A DNA stretch of 64,000 bases from the NCBI RefSeq assembly GCF_042685645.1, contig NZ_JBHUNX010000001.1, positions 868,001 through 932,000 of the forward strand, read 5' to 3'. A program made the translations under genes and the position numbers. Below the pieces are notes generated by a model that saw nothing but the letters and a program-made list of their open reading frames with translations, did no database searches and was not told where the DNA came from. Shown here piece by piece: positions 34,927 through 43,074 of the stretch (its first letter is position 1; every line of letters starts with the position of its first letter). The stretch is from Salininema proteolyticum (GTDB lineage Bacteria > Actinomycetota > Actinomycetes > Mycobacteriales > Micromonosporaceae).

Positions 34927-35538
34927 ATGGTCAACCTGTCCATCATCTACTACTCCGCGACCGGCAACGTCCACGCCATGGCCGAGACCGCCGAGCGCGA
35001 GGCCGGCGACTGGGGCGCCGACGTGCGACTGCGCCGCGCCGAAGAGCTCGCCCCCGACGCCGCCATCGACTCCAACGAGGCCTGGCGAGCCAACGTCGAG
35101 GCCACGAAGCACATTCCCACCGCGAGCCTGGACGACCTGGAATGGGCCGACGCGATCCTCTTCGGCACGCCCACCCGGTACGGCCTCCCGACCGCCCAGC
35201 TCAAACAGTTCATCGACACCACCGGGCCCCTCTGGCAGGCCGGCAAGCTCATCAACAAGGTCGTCGGCGCCTTCACCTCCAGCCAGACCAGCCACGGCGG
35301 CCAGGAGAGCACCATCATCGCGCTGAACAACACCTTCTACCACTGGGGCTGCATCATCGTGCCGCTCGGCTACACCGACCCCATGATGTTCGAGGCCGAG
35401 CTGGGCAACCCCTACGGCGCCAGCCACGCGGGAGTGAACGGCCCGGTCGGGGAGAAGACCCGCATCGAGGTCGCGCTCCAGGTCAAACGCCTCCTCGGCG
35501 TCACCGACGCCTACAAGAAGGGCGCGGCCCAGGCCTAG
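34927..35538 (+). CDS. wrbA: NAD(P)H:quinone oxidoreductase WrbA
   Basis: The 203-residue flavodoxin-fold protein has SIIYYSATGNVHAMAE as the FMN phosphate loop, ADAILFGTPTRYGLPTAQLKQFIDTTG, then GAFTSSQTSHGGQESTI, all diagnostic of WrbA. It reduces quinones by two electrons and protects against oxidative stress, as a tetramer with FMN. The ATG at 34927 follows AGAGGAGAGC. It is monocistronic; no regulator is adjacent. Confidence 0.93.
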   Translation: MVNLSIIYYSATGNVHAMAETAEREAGDWGADVRLRRAEELAPDAAIDSNEAWRANVEATKHIPTASLDDLEWADAILFGTPTRYGLPTAQLKQFIDTTGPLWQAGKLINKVVGAFTSSQTSHGGQESTIIALNNTFYHWGCIIVPLGYTDPMMFEAELGNPYGASHAGVNGPVGEKTRIEVALQVKRLLGVTDAYKKGAAQA

Positions 35539-35711
35539 GGGCCGGAAACCGGGGGCCGAACCTCCCCACCGGGGCGGCACGGCCCGACCCCGGTCTCGGC
35601 ACCCGGCCCCGGCCACGACCGCCGCCTCCCCGACAGCACGGCCGGGGAGCGCCGCCCGCCACTCGCCGAAATCCCCAGGACACTGTCAGAGTCCTGAGGG
35701 AGACTGGTCGA

Positions 35712-38700
35712 GTGGCTCCCGACAGGCGACTGATAACCCGCGACCATCCCGACCGCATGCTGCGCCAAGCGATCGACCGCACCGAACGCAGCCACGGCGG
35801 CCTCGTCCTCGTGACCGGCGAGGCCGGCATAGGCAAGACGACCTTCGCCACCGACACCGCCGGCGAGTACGCCGACCGCGCCACCCTCCTCTCCGCCGGC
35901 TCCTGGCAGGCCGACGCCGTCCCTCCCAACTGGCTGTGGACGCAGATCCTCCGCGCCCTGAAAACCCGCACCGACCACCGCCGCTGGGCCGAGGACACCG
36001 CCGGGCACGAGACGGCCGTCGACGAGCTCATCCGCACCCGCCCGGAGGCCTCCACCGAGTTCGACCTCCGCGACGCCCTCGTCACCGTCCTCTCCGCGGC
36101 CGCCGCACGCCGCCCCGTCATAGCCGTCCTCGACGACCTCCACTTCGCCGACGACGCCTCCCTGGAGACCCTCGCCTTCGTCGCCGGACACACCTGGCTC
36201 GACCGCCTCCTCCTCATCGGCACCTACCGCGACACTTCCGTGCGCACCGACAGCCCCGCCGCCGCGCGCATCCTCAACCTGGCCTCCCGCGCCACCCTCA
36301 TCCCCCTGGGCGGACTGGACGACGACCAGACCGCCCGCCTCCTGCGCTGGTCCTCCGGCTCCGACGTCGACCCCGACACCGCCGCCGCCGTCCGGCGCCG
36401 CACCGGCGGCAACCCCTTTCTCATCGACCAGACCGGCCGGCTCCTCTCCACCGGACGCTCCCTCGACACCGTCACCGCCGGCATGCGAGACGCCCTCCAC
36501 CAGCGCATCGACCTCATGAGCGACGGCCTGAAGGACGTCCTCGCCCATGCCGCCCTCCTGGGACGCGAGTTCGACGCCGGCCTCCTGGAGGACGTCCTCG
36601 GCGGCCTCGACCCCCGCCCCAGCCTGGACGAGGCGGTCGAACTGCACCTCGTGGAACGCGAAGGGGAGAGGTACGCCTTCGCCCACGACCTCGTCCGCGA
36701 GTCCCTCGCCGGAGAGAGCCGCGACGCCGCCTCCCGCCGCCACGCCGTCATAGCCAGGGCCCTGGCCAACCGCCCCGACCGCTCCGAGGTCCTGCCGCCC
36801 TTCCAGTACGCCTACCACCTCTGGGAAGGGCGCGAACACCTCGACCGCTCCACGGTCGTGCGCGAGCTGACCACCGTCGCCTGCTTCTCCGTCACCACCG
36901 CCGGATCGGCCCAGACCGAGCGGATCCTCCAACGCGCCTACGACATCAGCACCGCGGAGGACCTGCGCTGGAGAGTCGTGGCGGCCATCGAGCTGGCCTC
37001 GGTCCGATACTGGCGGGACCGCTGCGGCGAAGCGTGGGACCTCTACCGCGGGACCATCGAGGAGACCCGCCGCGACGACCCCCTGCTGTACGCCCGCGCC
37101 GCGCTGTCCCTTCCCGACGACGATCCCGGGTACAAGGAAGAACACCTCCGCGAGGCCCACCGGCGCCTCACGGGCAATACGGCCCCGCAACGCCCCGACG
37201 ACCTCTCCCTGCTGGTCGCCGTGGACGAGAAGACCGAACTGATCGCCCTGACCGTGCAGGCGCTCGCCTTCGCCTACCTGCACGAGGCCCGCCGCAGGGG
37301 AGACCCCCTCGAGACGACCTACGGCCTGTGGTGGGTCCACGCCTCGGTCTGGGGGCCGGGCACCTCCGTCCAGAGGCGGCAGGTCATGGACGAGCTCTCC
37401 CGGCTGGCCGACGAGGTCGGCGACCAGAACAACCGCCTCTACGCCGAGTCCCTGAAGTGGGTCGCCATGCTGGAGGAGGGCGATCCCGGGTGGCGCCGCC
37501 AGCTGCGCCGCTTCGGGGACCTCGTCCTGGAGAGCGCCGGAGGAGGCTGGATGGTCTCCTACCACGTCGACATGCTCATCGCCGCCTATCTGGACGGGGA
37601 CTACGCGACGGCCCGGCACCACATGGCCGAGGCCGCGGCGGCCGACACCGACGAGCCGATGTTCGGCGCGACCTTCCACCACTACCTCTCCTGGACGCTC
37701 GACCGGGCCGAGGGGCTTCCCACGGACATCGAAGGCGTGGAATGGCACCCGCTGGTCGCGAACACCATGCGGAACTTCATCCAGGGCACCGACGCCATGG
37801 ACCGCGGCGACAGCGCGACGGCCCGCGCCCGCCTCGACGCCATGCCCAAGGACTCGGCCAACCTCTCCGCGCAGGCGCTGTGGATCGAACTCGCCGTGCG
37901 CGTCGCGGTGGCCGAGGAGGACCTCGACTGGGCCCGCCGGCTGAGGGAGGGGCTCCTGCCCTACGAGAAGGAATGGCTCACCGGCATCTGGGGCATCTCG
38001 GTCCACGGACCGGTGCTCTACTGGCTCGCCGAGCTCGACGCGGTCCTCGGGGACGCGGACTCCGCACGCGGTCGCCTGGAAGAGGCCCTCGCCTCGGCCC
38101 GGGCCATGGAGATACCCGTCTGGGAGGTCGCCGTCCGCGCCCGGCTCTCCGCCCTCGAAGACCCCGGCCGTGAGGGGCTCGCGGAGAACTCCTTCCGCAC
38201 GGAGCACGGCATGTGGGCGCTCGAGTACGCCGGAACGACCGTGCACGTCCCCGACAGCAAGGGCCTGCGCGACCTCCACCACCTCCTGGGGCGCCCGGGA
38301 CACGCTGTCGCGGCGACGCGCCTGCTCAATCCCGCGGGCGGCGCCGAGGCCGTCCAGGCGGCGTCGATGGGCGGCGACGACGTCCTCGACGAGAGGGCCC
38401 GGCGCGAGTACCGGCGTCGGCTGGAGGAACTCGACGAGGCCATCGACGCCGCGGCCCTCTCCGGGGACAGGGGCAAGGCGGCGAGGCTGGAGCGGGAACG
38501 GCGCGATCTGGTCGGCTTCCTCAAACAGGCCACCGGGCTGGGCGGCCGCAGCCGCCGCCTCGGCGACGCGGCCGAACGCGCCCGCAAGACCGTCACCAAT
38601 AGGATCCGCAACGCGGTCAGGAAGATCGAGTCGCTCCATCCCGACCTGGGAATCCACTTGAGGGAGTCGGTGCGGACCGGGGCGCGGTGCGTCTACGAGC

Positions 38701-38729
38701 CGGACGAACCGACGTCCTGGAGGCTGTGA
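35712..38729 (+). CDS. large AAA ATPase regulator (STAND-like)
   Basis: The product is 1005 residues. Walker A is TGEAGIGKTTF (residues 35-45) and Walker B is IAVLDDLHFAD (near 136), as in the ATPase module of MalT/LuxR-type (LAL) and adenylate-cyclase-associated regulators. A long helical TPR-like middle follows (about 330-820). The end, WALEYAGTTVHVPDSKGLRDLHHLLGRPG and then RRRLEELDEAIDAAALSGD, is a conserved C-terminal domain found at the tails of such actinobacterial ATPases, and no LuxR HTH is visible. The GTG start has GGGAG ten bases upstream. Output mechanism and signal are unknown. Confidence 0.82.
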   Translation: MAPDRRLITRDHPDRMLRQAIDRTERSHGGLVLVTGEAGIGKTTFATDTAGEYADRATLLSAGSWQADAVPPNWLWTQILRALKTRTDHRRWAEDTAGHETAVDELIRTRPEASTEFDLRDALVTVLSAAAARRPVIAVLDDLHFADDASLETLAFVAGHTWLDRLLLIGTYRDTSVRTDSPAAARILNLASRATLIPLGGLDDDQTARLLRWSSGSDVDPDTAAAVRRRTGGNPFLIDQTGRLLSTGRSLDTVTAGMRDALHQRIDLMSDGLKDVLAHAALLGREFDAGLLEDVLGGLDPRPSLDEAVELHLVEREGERYAFAHDLVRESLAGESRDAASRRHAVIARALANRPDRSEVLPPFQYAYHLWEGREHLDRSTVVRELTTVACFSVTTAGSAQTERILQRAYDISTAEDLRWRVVAAIELASVRYWRDRCGEAWDLYRGTIEETRRDDPLLYARAALSLPDDDPGYKEEHLREAHRRLTGNTAPQRPDDLSLLVAVDEKTELIALTVQALAFAYLHEARRRGDPLETTYGLWWVHASVWGPGTSVQRRQVMDELSRLADEVGDQNNRLYAESLKWVAMLEEGDPGWRRQLRRFGDLVLESAGGGWMVSYHVDMLIAAYLDGDYATARHHMAEAAAADTDEPMFGATFHHYLSWTLDRAEGLPTDIEGVEWHPLVANTMRNFIQGTDAMDRGDSATARARLDAMPKDSANLSAQALWIELAVRVAVAEEDLDWARRLREGLLPYEKEWLTGIWGISVHGPVLYWLAELDAVLGDADSARGRLEEALASARAMEIPVWEVAVRARLSALEDPGREGLAENSFRTEHGMWALEYAGTTVHVPDSKGLRDLHHLLGRPGHAVAATRLLNPAGGAEAVQAASMGGDDVLDERARREYRRRLEELDEAIDAAALSGDRGKAARLERERRDLVGFLKQATGLGGRSRRLGDAAERARKTVTNRIRNAVRKIESLHPDLGIHLRESVRTGARCVYEPDEPTSWRL

Positions 38730-38780
38730 ACGCGCCCTCCCGACGACGTCGCGCCCGCGGTCCCGACCCCCGGCGCGCTG

Positions 38781-38810
38781 GAGCCCGAACGCCCGGCCGC
38801 CGCCGGGCTC
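38781..38810. terminator. hairpin between convergent regulator and btuC genes
   Basis: Arms GAGCCCG (38781-38787) and CGGGCTC (38804-38810) enclose a further GC-rich hairpin. Confidence 0.5.
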
Positions 38811-38814
38811 TCCG

Positions 38815-39864
38815 CTAAACGGTGTCGCCCTCGCGGAAGCGCCGCAGCATGAGCACGATGAACACCGGCACGCCCACCGCCGCGGTGAGGATGCCGACCG
38901 GGATCTCGCGCGGCTCGAAGACCGTGCGCGCCAGGGTGTCCACCCAGATCATGAAGACCGCCCCGGCCATCGCCGCGGCGGGCAGCAGGCGCCGCTCGTC
39001 GGGCCCGGTCAGGAACCGCACGGCGTGCGGCAGGATCAACCCCACGAAGCCGATCGCCCCGGAGACCGACACCAGCGAGGCCGTCAGCAGCGCGCCCAGG
39101 GCCATCAGCACCCAGCGCGTCCGGTTCACCGACACGCCCAGGGCCACGGCCGTCTGCTCCCCGAACGCGAAGGCGTTGAGCGACCGCGAATGCGACAGGA
39201 ACACGGCCGCGACCACGAAGAACACCACGGCCACCGCCGCCAGGGAGTCCCAGCGCGCGCGTGCCATGGAGCCGGAGAGCCAGTAGGTCACCGACTGGGT
39301 CCGCTGCGGGTCGCCCACCCACACGATGACGAAGGACGTGATGGAGCCGCAGAACTGGCTCAACGCTATGCCCGCCAGGATCATCCGGCCCGGCGCGAGC
39401 GCTCCCCGCCGGGTCGAGAACAGCACGACCAGGGCGAAGACGGCCATCGCGCCGATGAAGGCTCCGGCCGTCAGCGCCAGGGTCCCCGAACCGACCCCGG
39501 CCACCAGCACCAAGACCGCGCCGAGCGTCGCCCCGGAGGACACGCCGAAGAGGTAGGGGTCGGCCATGGGGTTGCGCGTCAGGCTCTGCATGACGGCGCC
39601 GACCAGGGACAGCCCGGCCCCGACGATCCCGGCGGTGAAGACGCGCGGCAGCCGCAGCTCCCAGACGATGTGGGCCTGCAGCGCCGTCGATCCCCACGAG
39701 CGCAGGCCGACGCCGTCGGCCGCCGAGGACCAGACCTCGGACAGGGTGAGGGAGGCCGGGCCTATGGCGACGGCCTGGGAGACGGTCAGGAGCAGGACCG
39801 CCGCGAGTGCGAAGTGGACCCAGCCGCGGCCGGGAGCACCCCGCTTGACGGGTGCCACCGCCAC
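38815..39864 (-). CDS. btuC: cobalamin ABC transporter permease (BtuC/FecCD)
   Basis: The 349-residue permease has about ten helices. FecCD-family marks are RLPRVFTAGIVGAGLSLVGAVMQSLTRNPMADPYLFGVSSGA, here read in parts, and VSVSGAIGFVGLILPH AVRFL with the GxxIxFVGLxxPH coupling region. The FecCD family includes iron-siderophore, heme and B12 permeases. The cobalamin riboswitch ahead of the operon points to vitamin B12. The GTG start lies three bases after the stop of the binding-protein gene. No ATPase gene follows; the next gene is convergent. Confidence 0.88.
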   Translation of the reverse strand: MAVAPVKRGAPGRGWVHFALAAVLLLTVSQAVAIGPASLTLSEVWSSAADGVGLRSWGSTALQAHIVWELRLPRVFTAGIVGAGLSLVGAVMQSLTRNPMADPYLFGVSSGATLGAVLVLVAGVGSGTLALTAGAFIGAMAVFALVVLFSTRRGALAPGRMILAGIALSQFCGSITSFVIVWVGDPQRTQSVTYWLSGSMARARWDSLAAVAVVFFVVAAVFLSHSRSLNAFAFGEQTAVALGVSVNRTRWVLMALGALLTASLVSVSGAIGFVGLILPHAVRFLTGPDERRLLPAAAMAGAVFMIWVDTLARTVFEPREIPVGILTAAVGVPVFIVLMLRRFREGDTV

Positions 39865-39867
39865 GGC

Positions 39868-40878
39868 TTATTCCACGGCCGCGCCGATGGAGGCGCTCAG
39901 GTCGGCTACGGCCTGCGCGTTGCGGAAACCCGGAGTGGTGGCGGAGAACGGAATCGAGACGACGCGCCCCTCCTTCACCGCGTCCAGACTCCGCAGGGCC
40001 GGGTCGGACTCCAGGTGCTCGATCTTCTCGGCGGCGGGGGACCACTCGGCGTCGACCACCACGATCACGTCGGGGTCGCGGTCCACGACCGACTCCCACG
40101 TGACGTCGCCCCATTTGCCCTCCACGTCGCCGAAGGCGTTGTCCACGCCCAGCTCGTCCATGATCGCGGCCGGAGCGCCGCAGCAGGCGCCGACCGAGGG
40201 GACGTCGGTGGCGTTGTCCCACCACATGACCGACAGATCGGCGTCCTTCAGGGACTCGGCGGCCTCCGCCACGGTCGCCTCCTGTTCGGCGACGAGCTCC
40301 TCGCCGCGCTCGGGCACGCCGAAGACGTCGGCGATCTGGAGGATCTCGGTGCGGACGTCGTCCAGTGAGGTCTCCTCCTCGGCGCAGCCGGCGGGGGAGA
40401 GGTAGGAGGCGATGCCGAGCCCGTCGAGCTCGTCGCGGCCACCGGCGGCCTCGTCCTCGAAGGCGGAGGGGTAGGAGCCGTAGACGAAGTCCGGCTCCTT
40501 GTCGTAGACGGACTCCTTGGAGGGGTAGGCCTCGGAGAGGACGGGGACGCTCTCGTAGGCCTCGGCCAGGTCGGGATGGATCTCGTCGTCCATATAGGCC
40601 GTGCCGACCATGCGGTCCTCGAGGCCGAGGGCGAGCATGATCTCGGTGGCGGCCTGGTTCATGGTGATGGCGCGTTCGGGCGGGGAGTCGACGGAGACGT
40701 CGAAGCCGCAGTTGTCGACGGCGGCCGCGGCGTGGGTGGACCCGCCGGGTTCGGAGTCGGAGCAGGCGGTCAGCGCCAGCAGCGCCAGTGCGGCCGCGGC
40801 GCCGGGAATCGCGCGGAGCCTCAATGGGCGCGCGGTGAGCAGGGGGCGGGTACGGGTCTTGGTCAAGGGTCTCTCCAT
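39868..40878 (-). CDS. btuF: cobalamin-binding lipoprotein (BtuF-like)
   Basis: The 336-residue lipoprotein has a hydrophobic signal ending in lipobox ALTACSDSE. The mature part is a type III (helical backbone) binding protein: VSVDSPPERAITMNQAATEIMLALGLEDRMVGTAY, read in parts, EPDFVYGSYPSAF, and later VVDRDPDVIVVVDAEW. It would capture the ligand outside the membrane for the FecCD permease. The ligand assignment rests on the B12 riboswitch immediately upstream (40897-41060). The start at 40878 (MERPLTKTRTRP) gives a normal basic n-region. Confidence 0.87.
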   Translation of the reverse strand: MERPLTKTRTRPLLTARPLRLRAIPGAAAALALLALTACSDSEPGGSTHAAAAVDNCGFDVSVDSPPERAITMNQAATEIMLALGLEDRMVGTAYMDDEIHPDLAEAYESVPVLSEAYPSKESVYDKEPDFVYGSYPSAFEDEAAGGRDELDGLGIASYLSPAGCAEEETSLDDVRTEILQIADVFGVPERGEELVAEQEATVAEAAESLKDADLSVMWWDNATDVPSVGACCGAPAAIMDELGVDNAFGDVEGKWGDVTWESVVDRDPDVIVVVDAEWSPAAEKIEHLESDPALRSLDAVKEGRVVSIPFSATTPGFRNAQAVADLSASIGAAVE

Positions 40879-40889
40879 GCCTCGTGGTT

Positions 40890-41062
40890 TCCGGTCTCCG
40901 CGGCCGGTCTCCTGACTCGCGGGCCGGAGGGCCTGCCCTCCCGGCTCCACCGCCTTCCCGGGACCGAGTCCCAGTGGCCTGAGGTGGAGCCGCACCCGCT
41001 CACAGTAGCGAGGACTGTTCCGGATTCGCACCGGATTCCCGTCACCGCGGCACCCTCAGCGT
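40890..41062 (-). promoter_or_regulatory. cobalamin riboswitch
   Basis: Read on the minus strand the conserved parts come in order: GGTGACGGGAATCCGGTGCG near 41046, ACAGTCCTCGCTACTGTGAG, GCCACTGGGACTCGGTCCC, GGGAAGGCGGTGG, and the B12 box AGTCAGGAGACCGGCC (40917-40902). These match the adenosylcobalamin aptamer closely. It ends about 12-25 bases before the btuF start, so it can control translation initiation: B12 binding would lower uptake-gene expression. Confidence 0.95.
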
Positions 41063-41065
41063 AGA

Positions 41066-41115
41066 AGGGACCTCACAGGGGCGGGACACCGGTGTCCCGC
41101 CCCTGTGAGGTCCCT
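41066..41115. terminator. 50-base perfect palindrome
   Basis: Two 25-base arms are exactly complementary with no spacer (41066-41090 and 41091-41115). It lies between the end of the DrrB-like gene (41145) and the riboswitch. As RNA it forms a very stable hairpin on either strand, so it most likely terminates the exporter operon and insulates the riboswitch. Confidence 0.8.
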
Positions 41116-41144
41116 CAGTCCCGGTTTCCTCGGGCGGGCGACCG

Positions 41145-41999
41145 CTAGCTGCGGTTGTAGGCGCGCAGGGTCAGGGAGCCGAAGACGACCAGCAGGGCCG
41201 CCGACCAGGCGGCGGTCAGCAGGGTGGCCGTCGCGTCGAACTCTCCGGTGAAGAATCCGCGCACCGAGTCGGCCAGATTGCTGATCGGGGTGTTGGCCAC
41301 GACCGGCTCCAGCCAGGAGGGCATGGTCGAGGGGTCGACCATGATGCTGGAGAGGAAGGTCAGCGGGAAGAGGACCGTCGTCGAGATGGACATGACGGTC
41401 TTCTCGTTGCTCACGATGAGCCCGATCCACGTCCAGATCCACGAGACGCAGAACGAGAAGGCGAGGACGACCGCGGTGCCGAGCAGGACTCCGCCCGCCC
41501 CGCCCTCGGGGCGGTAGCCCATGATCAGGCCGGTCACGAGCATGAAGGCGCCCGCGACCGTGTAGCGGACGGCGTCGGCCAGGAGGAATCCGACCATGGG
41601 GGCCGGGCGCCAGATCGGCAGGGTGCGGAAGCGGTCGGACACGCCCTTGGAGTTGTCGTTGGCCACCGAGATCCCGGTGTACATGGTGATCATGACGATC
41701 GTCATCACGAGCATGCCCGGCAGCAGGTACTGGATGTAGTCGCCGGTGGTGCCGGCGATGGCGCCGCCGAACATGAGTGTGAAGAGGACGAGCATGACCA
41801 CCGGCCAGATGGTCACGTCCACCAGCTGGGCCGGGACGTGCTTGATGCGCAGCAGGGCCCGCCAGGTGAAGGCGCGGACCGAGCCCCACGCGGTGGGGTC
41901 GGTGTCCTGTTCGGATCCGGCCAGGAGCGCGCGGATCTCGGCGCGCTGCGGCGTGTCGGAGAGGGCGGGGGCCGCCGTCTTCTCGGCCGTGGTGGTCAT
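41145..41999 (-). CDS. ABC-2 type permease (DrrB-like)
   Basis: The 284-residue membrane protein has six helices, with VTIWPVVMLVLFTLMFGGAIAG and YIQYLLPGMLVMTIVMITMYTGISVANDNSKGVSDRFRTLPI, read in parts, characteristic of daunorubicin-resistance-type ABC-2 permeases; the latter holds the conserved D-x-x-x-G-x-x-x-R-F region. With the preceding ATPase it forms a drug or lipid exporter. It overlaps the ATPase gene by four bases (ATGA). The substrate is not evident. Confidence 0.92.
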   Translation of the reverse strand: MTTTAEKTAAPALSDTPQRAEIRALLAGSEQDTDPTAWGSVRAFTWRALLRIKHVPAQLVDVTIWPVVMLVLFTLMFGGAIAGTTGDYIQYLLPGMLVMTIVMITMYTGISVANDNSKGVSDRFRTLPIWRPAPMVGFLLADAVRYTVAGAFMLVTGLIMGYRPEGGAGGVLLGTAVVLAFSFCVSWIWTWIGLIVSNEKTVMSISTTVLFPLTFLSSIMVDPSTMPSWLEPVVANTPISNLADSVRGFFTGEFDATATLLTAAWSAALLVVFGSLTLRAYNRS

Positions 42000-42973
42000 C
42001 GGTTCTCCTTGGTGTCGGCGGTGTCGGTGAGCTGGAGGAACACCTCGTCGAGGCTGGGCTGCCCGACGGAGAGGTCGCCGACGCCGACGCCGGCGGTCGC
42101 GAGGGCGGTGAGCACGTCGGCGCCTTGGGAAGCGGTGCTGCCGGAGCTCAGGAGGGCGGTGAGGGCCAGCGGGTCGTCGTCGTACTGGACGGGGCCGGGC
42201 AGGATCGCGCCGAGCACGCGGGCGGCCTCGTCGCGCTGGCCGGGGTCAGTGAGCCGCAGGTGGATCTCGCCGGCCCCGACGCTGGACTTGAGCTCGCCGG
42301 GCGTTCCCTCGGCGATGACCCGGCCGTGGTCGATGACGGCGATGCGGCCGGCCAGCTGGTCGGCCTCCTCCAGGTACTGCGTGGTGAGCAGGACCGTGGT
42401 GCCGCCGTCCACGATGGTCCTCACTATGTCCCAGACCTGGTTGCGGCTGCGCGGGTCGAGGCCGGTGGTCGGCTCGTCCAGGAAGAGCAGCTCGGGCGTG
42501 TTGACGAGGGAGGCGGCGATGTCGAGGCGGCGGCGCATGCCGCCGGAGTAGGTCTTGACGAGCTTGCCCGACGCGTCGGTCAGGCGGAAGGCGTCGAGCA
42601 GGTCTCCGGCGCGGCGGCGGGCGGCGGGCTTGGCGTATCCGGCGAGGCGGCAGAGCAGGACCAGGTTCTCGTTGCCGGTGAGGTCCTCGTCGAGCGACGC
42701 GTACTGGCCGGTGAGGCTGATGCGGGTGCGGACTGCGGCGGGGTCGGCGACGATGTCGTGTCCGAAGACGGTCGCCTCTCCGGCGTCGGGGCTCAGGAGG
42801 GTGGCCAGCAGGCGGACGGTCGTGGTCTTGCCCGCGCCGTTGGGGCCGAGCACCCCGTAGACGGTGCCGGCGGGGACGTCGAGGTCGACGCCGTCGACGG
42901 CCCGGACGGTGTCGCCGCCCTTGGCGGCGAAATGTTTGACCAGCCCCCTGGTCGTGATGGCGTTCTCGGCCAT
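41996..42973 (-). CDS. ABC exporter ATPase (DrrA-like)
   Basis: The 325-residue ATPase has Walker A GPNGAGKTTT, Q loop LTGQYASLDEDLTG, signature YSGGMRRRLDIA, Walker B LLFLDEPTTGLD and the DrrA-type C-terminal GQPSLDEVFLQLTD. It powers the DrrB-like permease encoded next. The ATG at 42973 follows GGAGGAGGAGAC; a GTG at 43003 in the same frame is less likely. The ribosome site is the 3' arm of an 11-base hairpin, listed separately. Homologues export antibiotics or phthiocerol-type lipids. Confidence 0.93.
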   Translation of the reverse strand: MAENAITTRGLVKHFAAKGGDTVRAVDGVDLDVPAGTVYGVLGPNGAGKTTTVRLLATLLSPDAGEATVFGHDIVADPAAVRTRISLTGQYASLDEDLTGNENLVLLCRLAGYAKPAARRRAGDLLDAFRLTDASGKLVKTYSGGMRRRLDIAASLVNTPELLFLDEPTTGLDPRSRNQVWDIVRTIVDGGTTVLLTTQYLEEADQLAGRIAVIDHGRVIAEGTPGELKSSVGAGEIHLRLTDPGQRDEAARVLGAILPGPVQYDDDPLALTALLSSGSTASQGADVLTALATAGVGVGDLSVGQPSLDEVFLQLTDTADTKENR

Positions 42974-42977
42974 GTCT

Positions 42978-43011
42978 CCTCCTCCGTGGTTCGGGGTGTT
43001 CACGGAGGAGG
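42978..43011 (-). promoter_or_regulatory. hairpin sequestering the drrA-like ribosome site
   Basis: On the minus strand, CCTCCTCCGTG (43011-43001) pairs perfectly with CACGGAGGAGG (42988-42978) around a 12-base loop. The 3' arm contains the Shine-Dalgarno sequence, five bases before ATG 42973. Translation of the exporter ATPase would require this hairpin to open. Confidence 0.65.
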
Positions 43012-43018
43012 CGCTATC

Positions 43019-43049
43019 GGGGCCCGCTACATCGCGTGTAGCGGGCCCC
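43019..43049 (-). terminator. terminator of deoD
   Basis: A 13-base perfect stem (43019-43031 with 43037-43049) and a five-base loop lie 26 bases after the deoD stop codon, before the exporter operon on the same strand. Confidence 0.75.
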
Positions 43050-43074
43050 GGCGGTGTCGTGCGGTCCGGAGCCT

